Assembly: GCA_944320595.1 (NCBI GenBank)
Contig: CALUIB010000002.1
Coordinates: 1 to 64,000 of the forward strand
Direction of reading: 5' to 3'
DNA from: an uncultured Muribaculaceae bacterium
GTDB taxonomy: Bacteria; Bacteroidota; Bacteroidia; Bacteroidales; Muribaculaceae
Length of the DNA: 64,000 bases
The notes beneath the pieces were generated by a model, which was not told where the DNA came from, ran no database searches, and saw only the letters and a list, made by a program, of their open reading frames with translations. Positions within the stretch are counted from its first letter, which is position 1, and each line of letters opens with the position of its first letter. This document shows positions 1-8,724 of this stretch, one piece after another. A program made the translations under genes and the position numbers.

Positions 1-38
1 AACGTATGTACGTGTTCTTTTCCATCGTTCCAATGCAT
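1..38 (-). CDS. 5' end of an unidentified gene (partial)
   Basis: A minus-strand reading frame appears to start here and run off the left edge. There is an ATG at 38-36 and another in a different frame at 25-23, so the frame is unsettled. A purine-rich GGAG lies a few bases upstream. A promoter-like element, TTTCTTTG read on the minus strand at 58-51 with GTTG 20 bp further upstream, would place transcription start near 46. Too little protein is visible to suggest a product. Confidence 0.25.
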   Translation of the reverse strand, partial: MHWNDGKEHVHT

Positions 39-137
39 TTGCTCCTGTTACAAAGAAAACATTTTATTTCGAGATAAGCAACAAGTAGTTGCCCCTATTT
101 AAGAGGCAATTAAAAAAATCCACGACGATATAAAAGA

Positions 138-171
138 AATCCCCACGCACAGCGTGCGCAGGGGATTTTTT
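138..171. terminator. bidirectional intrinsic terminator
   Basis: The arms AAATCCCC and GGGGATTT flank an inner CGCAC/GTGCG stem, with T-rich sequence on the right and A-rich sequence on the left, so it can work in both directions. It follows the minus-strand winged-helix gene that ends at 189. Confidence 0.75.
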
Positions 172-188
172 AGGGCTATGATTGGCGA

Positions 189-389
189 TTAAAGCAACGC
201 TACAACCACATCAGTTTCTGCCTCCTCGATGCTGACTTTGCCTTCGCGAGCGAGCCAGCCAAGGGCTGCGTAAATTTCTTTTTCTTTGAGCTTGGTGGCC
301 TTCTTGAGCCCCTTAACGCCAAGTTTGCCTTGCTCGTTAAGCGCGACCCACACTAAGCCTGCCCAGTTTCCAATTACTTCTACAGTCAT
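189..389 (-). CDS. small winged helix-turn-helix protein (DUF2582-like)
   Basis: The product has 66 residues. It looks like a single small winged-helix domain: an N-terminal helix around IGNWAGLVWVAL, a lysine-rich recognition segment KKATKLKEKEIYAALGWL, then a short wing ending in VVVALL. This matches the DUF2582-type winged-helix proteins common in Bacteroidota, which are thought to bind nucleic acid although their targets are unknown. A minus-strand TAAATTTG box at 461-454 would give a leader of about 60 nt. The gene is followed by the terminator at 138-171 and seems to be monocistronic. Confidence 0.7.
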   Translation of the reverse strand: MTVEVIGNWAGLVWVALNEQGKLGVKGLKKATKLKEKEIYAALGWLAREGKVSIEEAETDVVVALL

Positions 390-453
390 AATCTTAACTA
401 ATTTAATTCTACTTCTTCTTTCAAAAACTGAAATTTTGATTATAAAGTCACTG

Positions 454-461
454 CAAATTTA
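454..461 (-). promoter_or_regulatory. -7 promoter element of the winged-helix gene
   Basis: TAAATTTG on the minus strand fits the Bacteroidota -7 consensus TAnnTTTG. No clear TTTG is found at the expected -33 distance. Confidence 0.4.
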
Positions 462-591
462 CAACTTTCTTAGTTAAAAACATGATTTTCTGACAGATAA
501 TTTCAAGCCGCCAAGCACAACAAACATAACCAACTATCAATCAGCGCAATACACAGAACCTTCTTAATAGCTAATACTTAACACCTGGCAC

Positions 592-1308
592 TTATCCCAT
601 CTCTCCCACGATACGGTTCCTTACCACGGAATAAGCTTTGCGAAACAAAGCCGACTGCTCCATGGTGTCGAGCATCTCGCTAAAACGGCACGCAGGCACC
701 GCAAACGTGAGTTCATCTTTCGGAACCAGCAGCCGTGCCGACGGGTCGAGCAGCCCTATGAAACAACGTCGGCCACCAGCCTTATTTTCTTTCACGGCAA
801 AAGTGACCATGCTGCAACACCCCGAGGCAAACCTTGCGCACACCGCATCGTCGGCATTATTGTCGTAAAACGCCCATGAGCAAAGTCCCGAAAGCACGTC
901 GGGCGTGGCAAAGAAAAGTATGCCCTCCACGCCATCGAGGCTATCCAAACAGTCGATGCGCACAAAGTTAAGGTACTGCTTGCTTGAAAGCGTTATCCCA
1001 AGCCTGCCTACATACTCCCTAACCTGCTCAGGGGTCTGCTTGTAATGCTCCACCTCCGACACAAACGTCGGCACACGTTCCTGCATTGGCGCAAAAGCCG
1101 TGTAAAGGGCTCCGCCGCCGCATAGGACATTCTCGGCCGAAAGTGTCAACGGCTCGCCGTCGCACACGCGGCGTATCGCGCCCACCATGCACCGCGGAAT
1201 CTTCACGACATCGGTTGCAGGCGTGTCGTTATATCCAAATGCCACCGGCAGCGGCACCCCGATGCCAAAAGCCTTTTGATACAAGGCAACAAATTCTCGT
1301 ATCTCCAT
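592..1308 (-). CDS. DUF169 family protein
   Basis: The product has 238 residues starting at MEIREFVALYQKAFG. An in-frame start 13 codons upstream was rejected because the TATATTTG promoter box at 1344-1337 puts transcription start downstream of it. The protein resembles the DUF169 family: an N-terminal helix, a central cysteine-rich part (ENVLCGGG, DCLDSLDGVEGILFF), and a second Cys-rich stretch CARFASGCCSMVTF. It looks cytosolic, with no signal peptide or membrane segment. DUF169 proteins are widespread in anaerobes and have no established reaction. The gene is divergent from rsgA, with a 136-bp shared promoter region. Confidence 0.75.
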   Translation of the reverse strand: MEIREFVALYQKAFGIGVPLPVAFGYNDTPATDVVKIPRCMVGAIRRVCDGEPLTLSAENVLCGGGALYTAFAPMQERVPTFVSEVEHYKQTPEQVREYVGRLGITLSSKQYLNFVRIDCLDSLDGVEGILFFATPDVLSGLCSWAFYDNNADDAVCARFASGCCSMVTFAVKENKAGGRRCFIGLLDPSARLLVPKDELTFAVPACRFSEMLDTMEQSALFRKAYSVVRNRIVGEMG

Positions 1309-1336
1309 ATATATTGTACACAAAATTACATAATTA

Positions 1337-1344
1337 CAAATATA
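1337..1344 (-). promoter_or_regulatory. -7 promoter element of the DUF169 gene
   Basis: TATATTTG on the minus strand is an exact match to TAnnTTTG. It predicts transcription start near 1332 and a leader of about 24 nt, which settles the start codon at 1308. Confidence 0.55.
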
Positions 1345-1404
1345 CACATTTCACGGCAAAAACCGGCAATATACTTCCAGCACCTTTCCCCCCCTGGCCT
1401 CTTA

Positions 1405-1436
1405 TTTGCTGCATTCCGGGAATATTTGTATTTTTG
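1405..1436 (+). promoter_or_regulatory. rsgA promoter
   Basis: TTTG at 1405-1408, a 20-bp spacer, then TATTTTTG at 1429-1436, an exact match to the Bacteroidota pattern. The predicted transcription start is only a few bases before the ATG at 1445, so the mRNA may be almost leaderless. Confidence 0.7.
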
Positions 1437-1444
1437 CGGCACAG

Positions 1445-2389
1445 ATGAAAGGATTAGTAATCAAGAATACCGGCAGCTGCTATGTGGTGAAAACCGAGTG
1501 CGGCGATTGCGTGAGTTGCAAAATCAAGGGCAACTTCCGCCTGCGCGGCATACGCACCACCAACCCCGTTGCCGTGGGCGACAACGTGGAAATCACCGAT
1601 GCTGCCCCCGACGGCACGGCCTACATCACAGCCATCGATGCGCGGCGCAATTACATAATACGCCGCGCAAGCAACCTGTCGAAAGAATCGCACATCATAG
1701 CCGCCAACATCGACCTGGCATTCCTCATCGCCACCATCAAGGAACCCGAAACGAGTACCACGTTCATCGACCGCTTTCTCGCCACAGCCGAAGCTTACGG
1801 CATAAAGGCAGTGATAATAGTCAACAAGACCGACTTGCTCGACAACGACGAGCGCGAATATGCCGACGCTCTGCAATACCTCTACACATCAATCGGGTAT
1901 GACGTGATAATGATGTCAGCCACAGCAAACGACGCAGCCGCAGGCATCGACAAGATACTGCAACTCGCCAACGGGCGCACCGCGCTGTTCTCGGGCAACT
2001 CGGGCGTGGGCAAGTCCACCATCATCAACCTGCTAATTCCAGGTGCCGGGCTAAAGGTGGGGAACATAAGCGCATCGCACCACACAGGCATGCACACCAC
2101 CACATTTTCCGAAATGTTCCCGCTGCCAGGCGGCGGATACCTCATCGACACCCCGGGAATAAAGGGTTTCGGCACCATCGACTTCGACAAGAGCCAAGTG
2201 GCGCACTACTTCCCCGAGATATTCCGAGCCTCGGCCGGCTGCCGCTACCACAATTGCACCCACACCCACGAGCCTGGGTGCGCCGTGCTGCAAGCCGTGA
2301 GCGATAGCCTCATAAGCCAATCGCGCTACGCAAGCTACCTGAGCATACTCGACGATGCCACCGACCCAAAGTACCGTAAGGCTTATTGA
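1445..2389 (+). CDS. rsgA: ribosome small-subunit biogenesis GTPase RsgA
   Basis: A 314-residue circularly permuted GTPase that acts in late maturation of the 30S ribosomal subunit. It has an N-terminal OB fold, then the permuted GTPase motifs in the order G4 NKTD (127-130), G1 GNSGVGKS (184-191) and G3 DTPG (235-238). A C-terminal zinc knuckle follows with Cys266, Cys271, His273 and Cys279. Length and motif order are normal for the family. The start at [10 protein letters not shown] is preferred to one 13 codons upstream because the promoter at 1405-1436 overlaps the longer version. It stands alone, followed by the greA promoter. Confidence 0.95.
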   Translation: MKGLVIKNTGSCYVVKTECGDCVSCKIKGNFRLRGIRTTNPVAVGDNVEITDAAPDGTAYITAIDARRNYIIRRASNLSKESHIIAANIDLAFLIATIKEPETSTTFIDRFLATAEAYGIKAVIIVNKTDLLDNDEREYADALQYLYTSIGYDVIMMSATANDAAAGIDKILQLANGRTALFSGNSGVGKSTIINLLIPGAGLKVGNISASHHTGMHTTTFSEMFPLPGGGYLIDTPGIKGFGTIDFDKSQVAHYFPEIFRASAGCRYHNCTHTHEPGCAVLQAVSDSLISQSRYASYLSILDDATDPKYRKAY

Positions 2390-2432
2390 CAGCAACCGCA
2401 GGGCTAAAAGTTATTAAAAAATCACGGCATAA

Positions 2433-2464
2433 TTTGTCGAATCGGGAAATAGTAACTACCTTTG
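2433..2464 (+). promoter_or_regulatory. greA promoter
   Basis: TTTG at 2433-2436, a 20-bp spacer and TACCTTTG at 2457-2464. The predicted start near 2469 gives a leader of about 90 nt, long for this organism. Confidence 0.7.
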
Positions 2465-2497
2465 TCACAAGTTAACATATAGAATAACCTATAAGGG

Positions 2498-2535
2498 GTC
2501 TCTGCACGAAACAAGTGGAGATTCTTTTATTTTTT
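2498..2535 (+). terminator. possible attenuator in the greA leader
   Basis: TCTC-TG-CAC and GTG-GAGA can pair across a 7-nt loop with a 2-nt bulge. They are followed by a T-rich run (TTCTTTTATTTTTT) about 30 nt before the greA start. The stem is short, so only leaky termination is suggested. Confidence 0.4.
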
Positions 2536-2561
2536 ACTAACATTTAAACTTTTAATTTACC

Positions 2562-3032
2562 ATGGCTATCAGCTACATGACAAAAGAAGGATACAAGAAG
2601 AAAATGGAGGAAATCGCTTACCTTGAAAATGTTAAGCGCCCCGAAATTTCTCGTGCTATCGCTGAAGCTCGCGACAAAGGTGACCTTTCCGAAAATGCCG
2701 AATACGATGCCGCAAAAGAGGCACAAGGAATGCTCGAAATGAAGATTTCGCAGCTCAAAGACCTTGTGGCCAACGCCCGCATAATAGATGAAAGCAAGCT
2801 CAACACCGAAGAAGTGCAATTGCTCAACACCGTAACCATCAAGAACCTTAAAAATGGCGCCACGCTGAAGTACACCATCGTGACCGACAGCGAGGCCAAC
2901 TTGAAGGAAATGAAAATAGCTCAAAGCACACCCATCGCCAAGGGCCTGATGGGCCACAAGGTGGGAGACGTGGTGGAAGTGAAGGCTCCCGCAGGGCTTA
3001 TGTCGTTTGAAATATTGAAAATAGAAATCTAA
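2562..3032 (+). CDS. greA: transcription elongation factor GreA
   Basis: A 156-residue factor that rescues backtracked RNA polymerase by stimulating cleavage of the nascent RNA. The N-terminal antiparallel coiled coil carries the acidic tip (ARDKGDLSENAEYDAAKEAQ, about residues 36-55) that enters the polymerase secondary channel. The C-terminal FKBP-like domain ends with GHKVGDVVEVKAPAG. Length and motifs are standard. The HIT gene begins 9 bp after it, so the two are probably co-transcribed. The leader contains a possible attenuator. Confidence 0.95.
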   Translation: MAISYMTKEGYKKKMEEIAYLENVKRPEISRAIAEARDKGDLSENAEYDAAKEAQGMLEMKISQLKDLVANARIIDESKLNTEEVQLLNTVTIKNLKNGATLKYTIVTDSEANLKEMKIAQSTPIAKGLMGHKVGDVVEVKAPAGLMSFEILKIEI

Positions 3033-3041
3033 TATAACGCT

Positions 3042-3449
3042 ATGGCTTCGATTTTCAGCAAAATAATAGCCGGGAAAATTCCCTGCTACAAAGTGGCCGA
3101 GGACGAAAACTACTTCGCTTTCCTCGACATAAACCCAGTGATGCCCGGCCACACATTAGTGGTGCCAAAGCACGAAGTTGATTATATATTCAACCTCGAC
3201 GAGGAGGAATATGCAGGGCTGACCAAGTTTGCCCGCCGCGTGGCTCGTTGCATGAAACAGGTCATCGAATGCAAGAAGATTGCCGTGGCCGTCCTGGGGC
3301 TTGAAGTGCCTCACGCACACATACACCTGATACCCATCTCAAAAGAGGGCGACATGAGCTTCAGCAACAAGATGACGCTGCCTGCCGACGAGATGGCGGC
3401 CATTGCCGGAAAAATAGCCGACGAATATAACCGCACCCACGGCGAGTGA
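3042..3449 (+). CDS. HIT (histidine triad) family hydrolase
   Basis: A 135-residue protein of the HINT/HIT group, which hydrolyse nucleoside phosphoramidates and related nucleotide conjugates. The signature HAHIH with histidines 91, 93 and 95 sits in PHAHIHLIP, and the N-terminal segment IFSKIIAGKIPCYKVAED is typical of the family. It looks cytosolic. It lies 9 bp after greA and ends shortly before a strong terminator, so greA and this gene form a two-gene unit. The true substrate cannot be read from the sequence. Confidence 0.9.
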   Translation: MASIFSKIIAGKIPCYKVAEDENYFAFLDINPVMPGHTLVVPKHEVDYIFNLDEEEYAGLTKFARRVARCMKQVIECKKIAVAVLGLEVPHAHIHLIPISKEGDMSFSNKMTLPADEMAAIAGKIADEYNRTHGE

Positions 3450-3482
3450 GCGACATCGGCATCATCTTAAAAGATACGCACG

Positions 3483-3532
3483 AAAGAGTAGCGGCGACGG
3501 ACACCGGCTGCCGCTACTCTTTCCGTTTTTTT
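3483..3532 (+). terminator. intrinsic terminator after greA-HIT
   Basis: AAAGAGTAGCGGC and GCCGCTACTCTTT form a perfect 13-bp stem, followed within 2 nt by a run of T. Confidence 0.9.
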
Positions 3533-3582
3533 ATAATTGAATGCGGAATTATATAGGGAAACATTTTGCACACTACACACTT

Positions 3583-5040
3583 ATGCTCAATAAACTAATA
3601 TTAGCCATAATCACCATCTTGGCCGCTGCCGCGCAGCCTGCCATGGCTGCACGGCCTAAACAAGGCGCAGTGGACCGTTTCACAAGCTCCAAGGCCATAT
3701 CCCACGCATTGGCCGGAGTGTGCGTCATGGACTTGGCAACTGGCCGGGTGGTGGCCGGGTGCAACATCGACAAGGGCATCGTGTCGGCCTCCACAATGAA
3801 AGTGGTTACCGCCGCCTCGGCACTCGAATTGCTTGGCAAGGACTTCACCTACCACACCCGTGTATATGCCATCGGCGACATTGACCCGACTGGCCGCCTC
3901 ACCGGCAAAATCCGCGTGGTGGGCGGTGGTGACCCAACGCTCGGCTCGCGCCACTTCAAGGAGCGCACGGCATTCGTCGATACCTTGGTGCAATGCCTGC
4001 AAGCCGCCGGGATAACCGAAATCCGCGGCTCGATAGAACTCGACCGCTCGGCAATCCCCGACCAGCCAGTTCCCGGCTACTGGATGGTGGAAGATATTCC
4101 CGAAAGCTACGGCACAGGCTACCACGCCATCAACTTCGCCGACAACCAGACATTGGTGAAGTTCACTCGCCAGTGGGATGGCACATACCTGGCAGCCACC
4201 GCCCGTAAAATACCGGGTCTGCGCCTGAACTGCCACGTGCGCGAGCAATTCAAGGGCGACACCATAAACCGCCCCGGACTGACGAGCCGACTTTACTACA
4301 ACGGCGGACTGCTGCAAATCGACGGCATCGTGGCACGGCGGCGGCGCGGGCGCGAGAACTTCGCGTCGTGGTATGCCAATCCTGCCCCTCACCGGCTGCT
4401 GGCCGACAGCATCGAGCAGTCGCTATCGTCACACGACATCGGCTACCACCCATCGACCGAGGGTCTATCGCACCACACAGGCGACACGCTGCAACTACTC
4501 GACTACCCATCGCCGCCACTGACCGAGATACTTGAATCGATGCTATTCCGCAGCGACAATATGTATGCCGAGGGTGTGCTGCGCACACTGCCGCTCGCCG
4601 CGGGGCTGCCTGCCACCACCGCCAACGGGGTGCGCATAGTAAACAAATTGTGGAAATCGCGCGGGCTTGACACCGACGGACTGGCCATGAAAGACGGCAG
4701 CGGCCTGGCGCGCAACGGGTGGGCCACACCGCAATTCCTGTGCGACGTGCTGCGCCTGGCATACGCCGACCGCGACAGCATCGGTGCCGACTATTCACAG
4801 CTACTGCCCCGTGCCGGGCGCGAAGGCTCGGTCAAGCGGCTGCTGCTGCGCACACCGCTGCGCGGCAAGATTGTCCTGAAGTCGGGCAGCATGGGCGGAG
4901 TGCAATGCTACGCCGGCTACTACCCTGCCAGCCGTCCACGCTACGCCGTAGCCATAATGGTGAACAACTTCCCCAGCAAGCGCAGCCAAGTAGTGTCGCA
5001 AGTACAAACCCTGCTACTCGACCTCTTCGGCAGCAACTAA
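3583..5040 (+). CDS. dacB: D-alanyl-D-alanine carboxypeptidase/endopeptidase (PBP4, peptidase S13)
   Basis: A 485-residue low-molecular-weight penicillin-binding protein that trims or cuts peptidoglycan cross-links in the periplasm. It has a signal peptide (MLNKLILAIITILAAAAQPA then MAARPK). The catalytic motifs are STMK (70-73), SDN (324-326) and KSG (433-435). The long stretch between the first two is typical of the S13 family, which has an inserted domain. An in-frame ATG at 3541 would add 14 residues before the hydrophobic core; I prefer 3583 because it gives a normal signal peptide. The 130 bp to the next gene show no clear terminator. Confidence 0.88.
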   Translation: MLNKLILAIITILAAAAQPAMAARPKQGAVDRFTSSKAISHALAGVCVMDLATGRVVAGCNIDKGIVSASTMKVVTAASALELLGKDFTYHTRVYAIGDIDPTGRLTGKIRVVGGGDPTLGSRHFKERTAFVDTLVQCLQAAGITEIRGSIELDRSAIPDQPVPGYWMVEDIPESYGTGYHAINFADNQTLVKFTRQWDGTYLAATARKIPGLRLNCHVREQFKGDTINRPGLTSRLYYNGGLLQIDGIVARRRRGRENFASWYANPAPHRLLADSIEQSLSSHDIGYHPSTEGLSHHTGDTLQLLDYPSPPLTEILESMLFRSDNMYAEGVLRTLPLAAGLPATTANGVRIVNKLWKSRGLDTDGLAMKDGSGLARNGWATPQFLCDVLRLAYADRDSIGADYSQLLPRAGREGSVKRLLLRTPLRGKIVLKSGSMGGVQCYAGYYPASRPRYAVAIMVNNFPSKRSQVVSQVQTLLLDLFGSN

Positions 5041-5170
5041 GAGCCAGCATAGAATATACACAATATTTCAATGTTCACATAATAACGACACGGCTGCTCT
5101 GTTCCTCATTATGAGACGGAGCAGCTATGTATTAATATTCAATTATTTACGACAGTCCAGCCCAACTTAA

Positions 5171-6886
5171 TTATGACAAACTGTATTCAAGCAAGTATTC
5201 GCCATACTTGTGTCGCAGACTTTCCGATTCTATCGCATCTCGCCTTAGTGCCATAATAAGGTTACCGTCGAAATGAAATATTTTCCCCGACAGTTCACGG
5301 AAATGGGCATTGACAAAAGGTTCCACTTCTTCGGGATGAATATTGAACCGATAGAAATCGTAATACCTTTCAAGCAACGTTATCACATAGCTACGAAAAA
5401 CATCACGGACATGATTGCGAAAAGCCGTTTGCTCCATCCTGTTGCTCCTGCCATACAGGGCAATCAGATACAAGAAATTGATATCGTAATGCGACAGGAT
5501 AAGGGTATCACGGTCGAAAAGCCGGTTCTCAAAATGGTATGCCAAATGTTTCATCACAGGATTCCCCTCATTGTCAACATCATGAGGCCGCAGATTATCG
5601 GCGGCATAAGAATAACGCCCACGACTTGCCCCACTTTCAATTTTGGCTGAAATAAAGAAATTGGGGGTTATGTCATATCCCTCAGTGACATCATCGCGAT
5701 AAGGAAGAAAACCTCGCAGTTTCTTGTAATCATCGCCACCCTTGCCATGCAGTATGTCAAAGGTAAGCTGGATTACATTCTTGGCGTAGGTGTATTGCTT
5801 ATAAACTGCTTCCTGCCCCAATGATGCGCCGACTTTATAATATTTGCTGTCGGCAATATAGTACACCTGCCGTTCAGGGCAAACCAATGAATTATACGGG
5901 TAAATGTGGTCAACAATTTTTCCGTCATTTTGGAATTTAAACCCACTTGGAACTTCTTCCCCTATCAAGGCATCGACAATAGCCTCGAACACAATATTGA
6001 AATCCTTGGCAACAAGGTAATCCTCGGCGGTGTGGGAAGAATACAACCTATCGGAACAATCAAAAAACGAATAACACAAATGCCACAGTTCAAGAGCCTT
6101 GTCGGTGAAATACTTATATTTTATTTGCCTAAGCCGCCTTTTGCCATATCCTTTAAGATAATGCCTGAACTCGGCATTTTTTATTACTTCATAATTATAG
6201 TTGATTTCAACAGGGAAACCATATTCAGAATGTACATAATTGAGAATTGAATAGAAAATCACAAACAATTCCTCATCAAAGTCGATTTGCTTTCTCTTGT
6301 TTACAGGATTAATATATACCGGCGACTTGCCTTGCTTCACAGGTAATTGGTGATTAACGGTCTTTTTCCAATTCACTCTATTATAGCCACTGTGAATGTT
6401 TTTGACCTCAAACATGACAAAATTCCTATTATCCCTTGCGAAACGCGCCAGCGACAATATCGAATCGATTAAAGAACATTCAGCCTTGCCAGCCGACGCG
6501 TCAATGTTCACATAAGAATGTCGGCTCACGATTGATGTGTTGGTGTTCCTGTAGAAAATGCTTATTGTCCGGTATATCCAAATGGCAAATTGCTGAATAA
6601 ATTGCTTGTCGGAAGCCGTCACATTCGATTTGCCAAAATCAAGCAGCTTGACTGGGTCGTAACGGTCAAGTACCAATCCACGACCTGCCCCACTTCCGCC
6701 CTCGGACAAGACAACCTTAGGCAGAAAGAAAATGCAATCATTTATTTCACGATAGAAACAATATCCCACATAAGGCAACCGAATTTCGCCATGCTTATTT
6801 GGGAAATCCAGCATACGGGCAGGAATTATTCCTCGCAACTCTTGCTCGTCGTATGGATAATCTTCAATTATTATCCTCATCTGCAA
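5171..6886 (-). CDS. LlaJI-family restriction endonuclease, McrC-like nuclease subunit
   Basis: A 571-residue protein resembling R2.LlaJI and McrC, the nuclease partner of a McrB-type GTPase. The N-terminal half is aromatic-rich with no clear motif. A PD-(D/E)XK-type site lies in the C-terminal half: Asp326 (IVDHIYP) and Asp346-x-Lys348 (YYIADSKYYK), followed by QEAVYKQYTYAKNV, a common nuclease continuation. It is the last gene of the restriction-modification operon, 23 bp after the AAA+ subunit. I infer that it cuts DNA only when complexed with that subunit and loaded on unmethylated sites. Base composition is AT-rich compared with the flanking housekeeping genes. Confidence 0.75.
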   Translation of the reverse strand: MQMRIIIEDYPYDEQELRGIIPARMLDFPNKHGEIRLPYVGYCFYREINDCIFFLPKVVLSEGGSGAGRGLVLDRYDPVKLLDFGKSNVTASDKQFIQQFAIWIYRTISIFYRNTNTSIVSRHSYVNIDASAGKAECSLIDSILSLARFARDNRNFVMFEVKNIHSGYNRVNWKKTVNHQLPVKQGKSPVYINPVNKRKQIDFDEELFVIFYSILNYVHSEYGFPVEINYNYEVIKNAEFRHYLKGYGKRRLRQIKYKYFTDKALELWHLCYSFFDCSDRLYSSHTAEDYLVAKDFNIVFEAIVDALIGEEVPSGFKFQNDGKIVDHIYPYNSLVCPERQVYYIADSKYYKVGASLGQEAVYKQYTYAKNVIQLTFDILHGKGGDDYKKLRGFLPYRDDVTEGYDITPNFFISAKIESGASRGRYSYAADNLRPHDVDNEGNPVMKHLAYHFENRLFDRDTLILSHYDINFLYLIALYGRSNRMEQTAFRNHVRDVFRSYVITLLERYYDFYRFNIHPEEVEPFVNAHFRELSGKIFHFDGNLIMALRRDAIESESLRHKYGEYLLEYSLS

Positions 6887-6909
6887 CTACTCCTTGCCTT
6901 GCATGGTTT

Positions 6910-8724
6910 TCAAGATTCCAATAATTTTTGCTCCACGCCAAGGTTACGGAAGAAAGCATCGACAATCCTGTAATCGACCGCCATGAATTTTGGCGCGAAA
7001 TCCTTGAAAGTGTGTTGATTTTTATCTTTATTATCAGGGTTGCCATCTCCTGAAAAATAAAAAATCGACTCAGGATCTTCGCCATAGTCCTTATATATAT
7101 CGTTCCAAAGATAAAACACCACCTTTGCAACAAAATCATTCACAGGAATATCGCCACTGCCGTCTTTGGGTTTCACAAACCAAAAACCAAGTTGCTTGTC
7201 TTCCGACTCGGTTATCTTGAAAATGCGTGAATTGACCTCGGCAAGAAATTGCCCCCACTCATAACAATACTTACCATTTACCACCCGGCGAACAACAGCC
7301 TCTCCTTTTTCGTTGACGGGGCTGACATCAATTGGCATATAAACCCAATCCCACCGCCTCTTGAACGCCGAGTCGATAGGGAAAAGCGACTGGTCGCTTG
7401 TATTCATGGTGGCCAATATGTTAAGATTGGGCGGCAAGCACAATATGGTTCCATTGCCTAAGCCATCGGCAATGGAATCAAGTTCGTCGGCACACCCTTT
7501 AAATCGTTCGCAGAGGTAGCTCTCCAAGTCTTTGTCGGGTCGCACCGAATATTCCGACAATCCCGCCTCGTTCCTATCAAGCAGCTGGAATATGTCGCCA
7601 AATATCTGGGCGCAGTTGCCACGATTTATCTCTTCTATAAAAAGGTAAATATCACGCGGCTCTGTCTTACCCACATAGCTTTCCCATGCCATGGTATATG
7701 CGTCGGTAAACGCTTGCGGCTGAAAAGAATATGAAATCTCGCCAGGCCGTTCCTCATTCATGATAGGCTTATAGCAACCCACAAACGACGAATAATCGGT
7801 CTCGGGATGGAAAGTCACCCTCACCACATCCTTTTCATCGGGGTAAAGTGTTTTAAGATAGTGCGACTTGCCAACACCAGGAGCGCCAAAGAAGATAATC
7901 TGTTTCGGCTTGAACACCGTGCATGCAGCAAGGCGCGAATTTGCAGCATCCACATCTATTTCGGTTGGATTCGTAAGTTCATATCGGGCAATTTTAATCC
8001 TGACCGCATCGATACAATCCTTGGGTATGTACATAGTGTTCCCATCAACCTTGAGCATGGAGTGATTTTCCACGACAAGGTTCAAACGGGTATCGTTTGC
8101 CACCTTACGGCCTTCGGACTGCCTTGCTTTATTTCGGTAATCGGCATCGTTGCGGAAACGAATAATCGAGCTGGCGCATTCAAAAAAATCACTCCACCTT
8201 GCAGCCGTAGCCACAAAAATCTTAAATTCTTCTTTGCTTATCGAGTATTCTCCAGTAACATCTCCCAATGTGAGCAATACTTTGAATGTGAACATCATCG
8301 GATATAAGCAGATGGTTTTAGTTTTTATTATTATTTTCTCTATTTGGTCGTCGATAATATTTTGGTACAGGGAAGTATCACGATAATCACCATTTGTGAT
8401 TTCCCTTATTTTCCAAAACACCGGCGTAAGGTCTTTAGGTGCATAGCCTGCCGCATTGCGTTTGAGTCCATAACTCGTTAAATTGATTGTGGCACGATGG
8501 GCGGTAGTGCCTATATATGGCGAAAATTCGGGTGTTACCTTCAACCTATCGAAAAACGACTCGTAATTTTCCTTGCCATTAGGATTCCATCGGCTCAAGA
8601 CTTCACCTATATAGCACAAGTTGCTGAACCTGCACTCCTGCTTTGTGATATACCAGTAGTCTTCATTCGACTTGATACCGGTTTGAAGAATTGCCAATTT
8701 ATTATCAGACAGTCGTTGAGCCAT
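6910..8724 (-). CDS. McrB-like AAA+ GTPase subunit of a LlaJI-type restriction system
   Basis: A 604-residue protein. Residues 1-260 form a divergent N-terminal region that in this family binds the DNA target. The rest is an AAA+ motor with Walker A GAPGVGKS (280-287), Walker B FIEEINRGN (362-370) and the McrB-type sensor MNTSDQS (440-446) followed by SAFKRRWDW. McrB relatives use GTP to translocate and trigger the associated nuclease. The start overlaps the end of the cytosine methyltransferase gene by 20 bp, and the nuclease gene follows after 23 bp, so the subunits are probably made together. R1.LlaJI is the closest system I can name. Confidence 0.82.
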   Translation of the reverse strand: MAQRLSDNKLAILQTGIKSNEDYWYITKQECRFSNLCYIGEVLSRWNPNGKENYESFFDRLKVTPEFSPYIGTTAHRATINLTSYGLKRNAAGYAPKDLTPVFWKIREITNGDYRDTSLYQNIIDDQIEKIIIKTKTICLYPMMFTFKVLLTLGDVTGEYSISKEEFKIFVATAARWSDFFECASSIIRFRNDADYRNKARQSEGRKVANDTRLNLVVENHSMLKVDGNTMYIPKDCIDAVRIKIARYELTNPTEIDVDAANSRLAACTVFKPKQIIFFGAPGVGKSHYLKTLYPDEKDVVRVTFHPETDYSSFVGCYKPIMNEERPGEISYSFQPQAFTDAYTMAWESYVGKTEPRDIYLFIEEINRGNCAQIFGDIFQLLDRNEAGLSEYSVRPDKDLESYLCERFKGCADELDSIADGLGNGTILCLPPNLNILATMNTSDQSLFPIDSAFKRRWDWVYMPIDVSPVNEKGEAVVRRVVNGKYCYEWGQFLAEVNSRIFKITESEDKQLGFWFVKPKDGSGDIPVNDFVAKVVFYLWNDIYKDYGEDPESIFYFSGDGNPDNKDKNQHTFKDFAPKFMAVDYRIVDAFFRNLGVEQKLLES

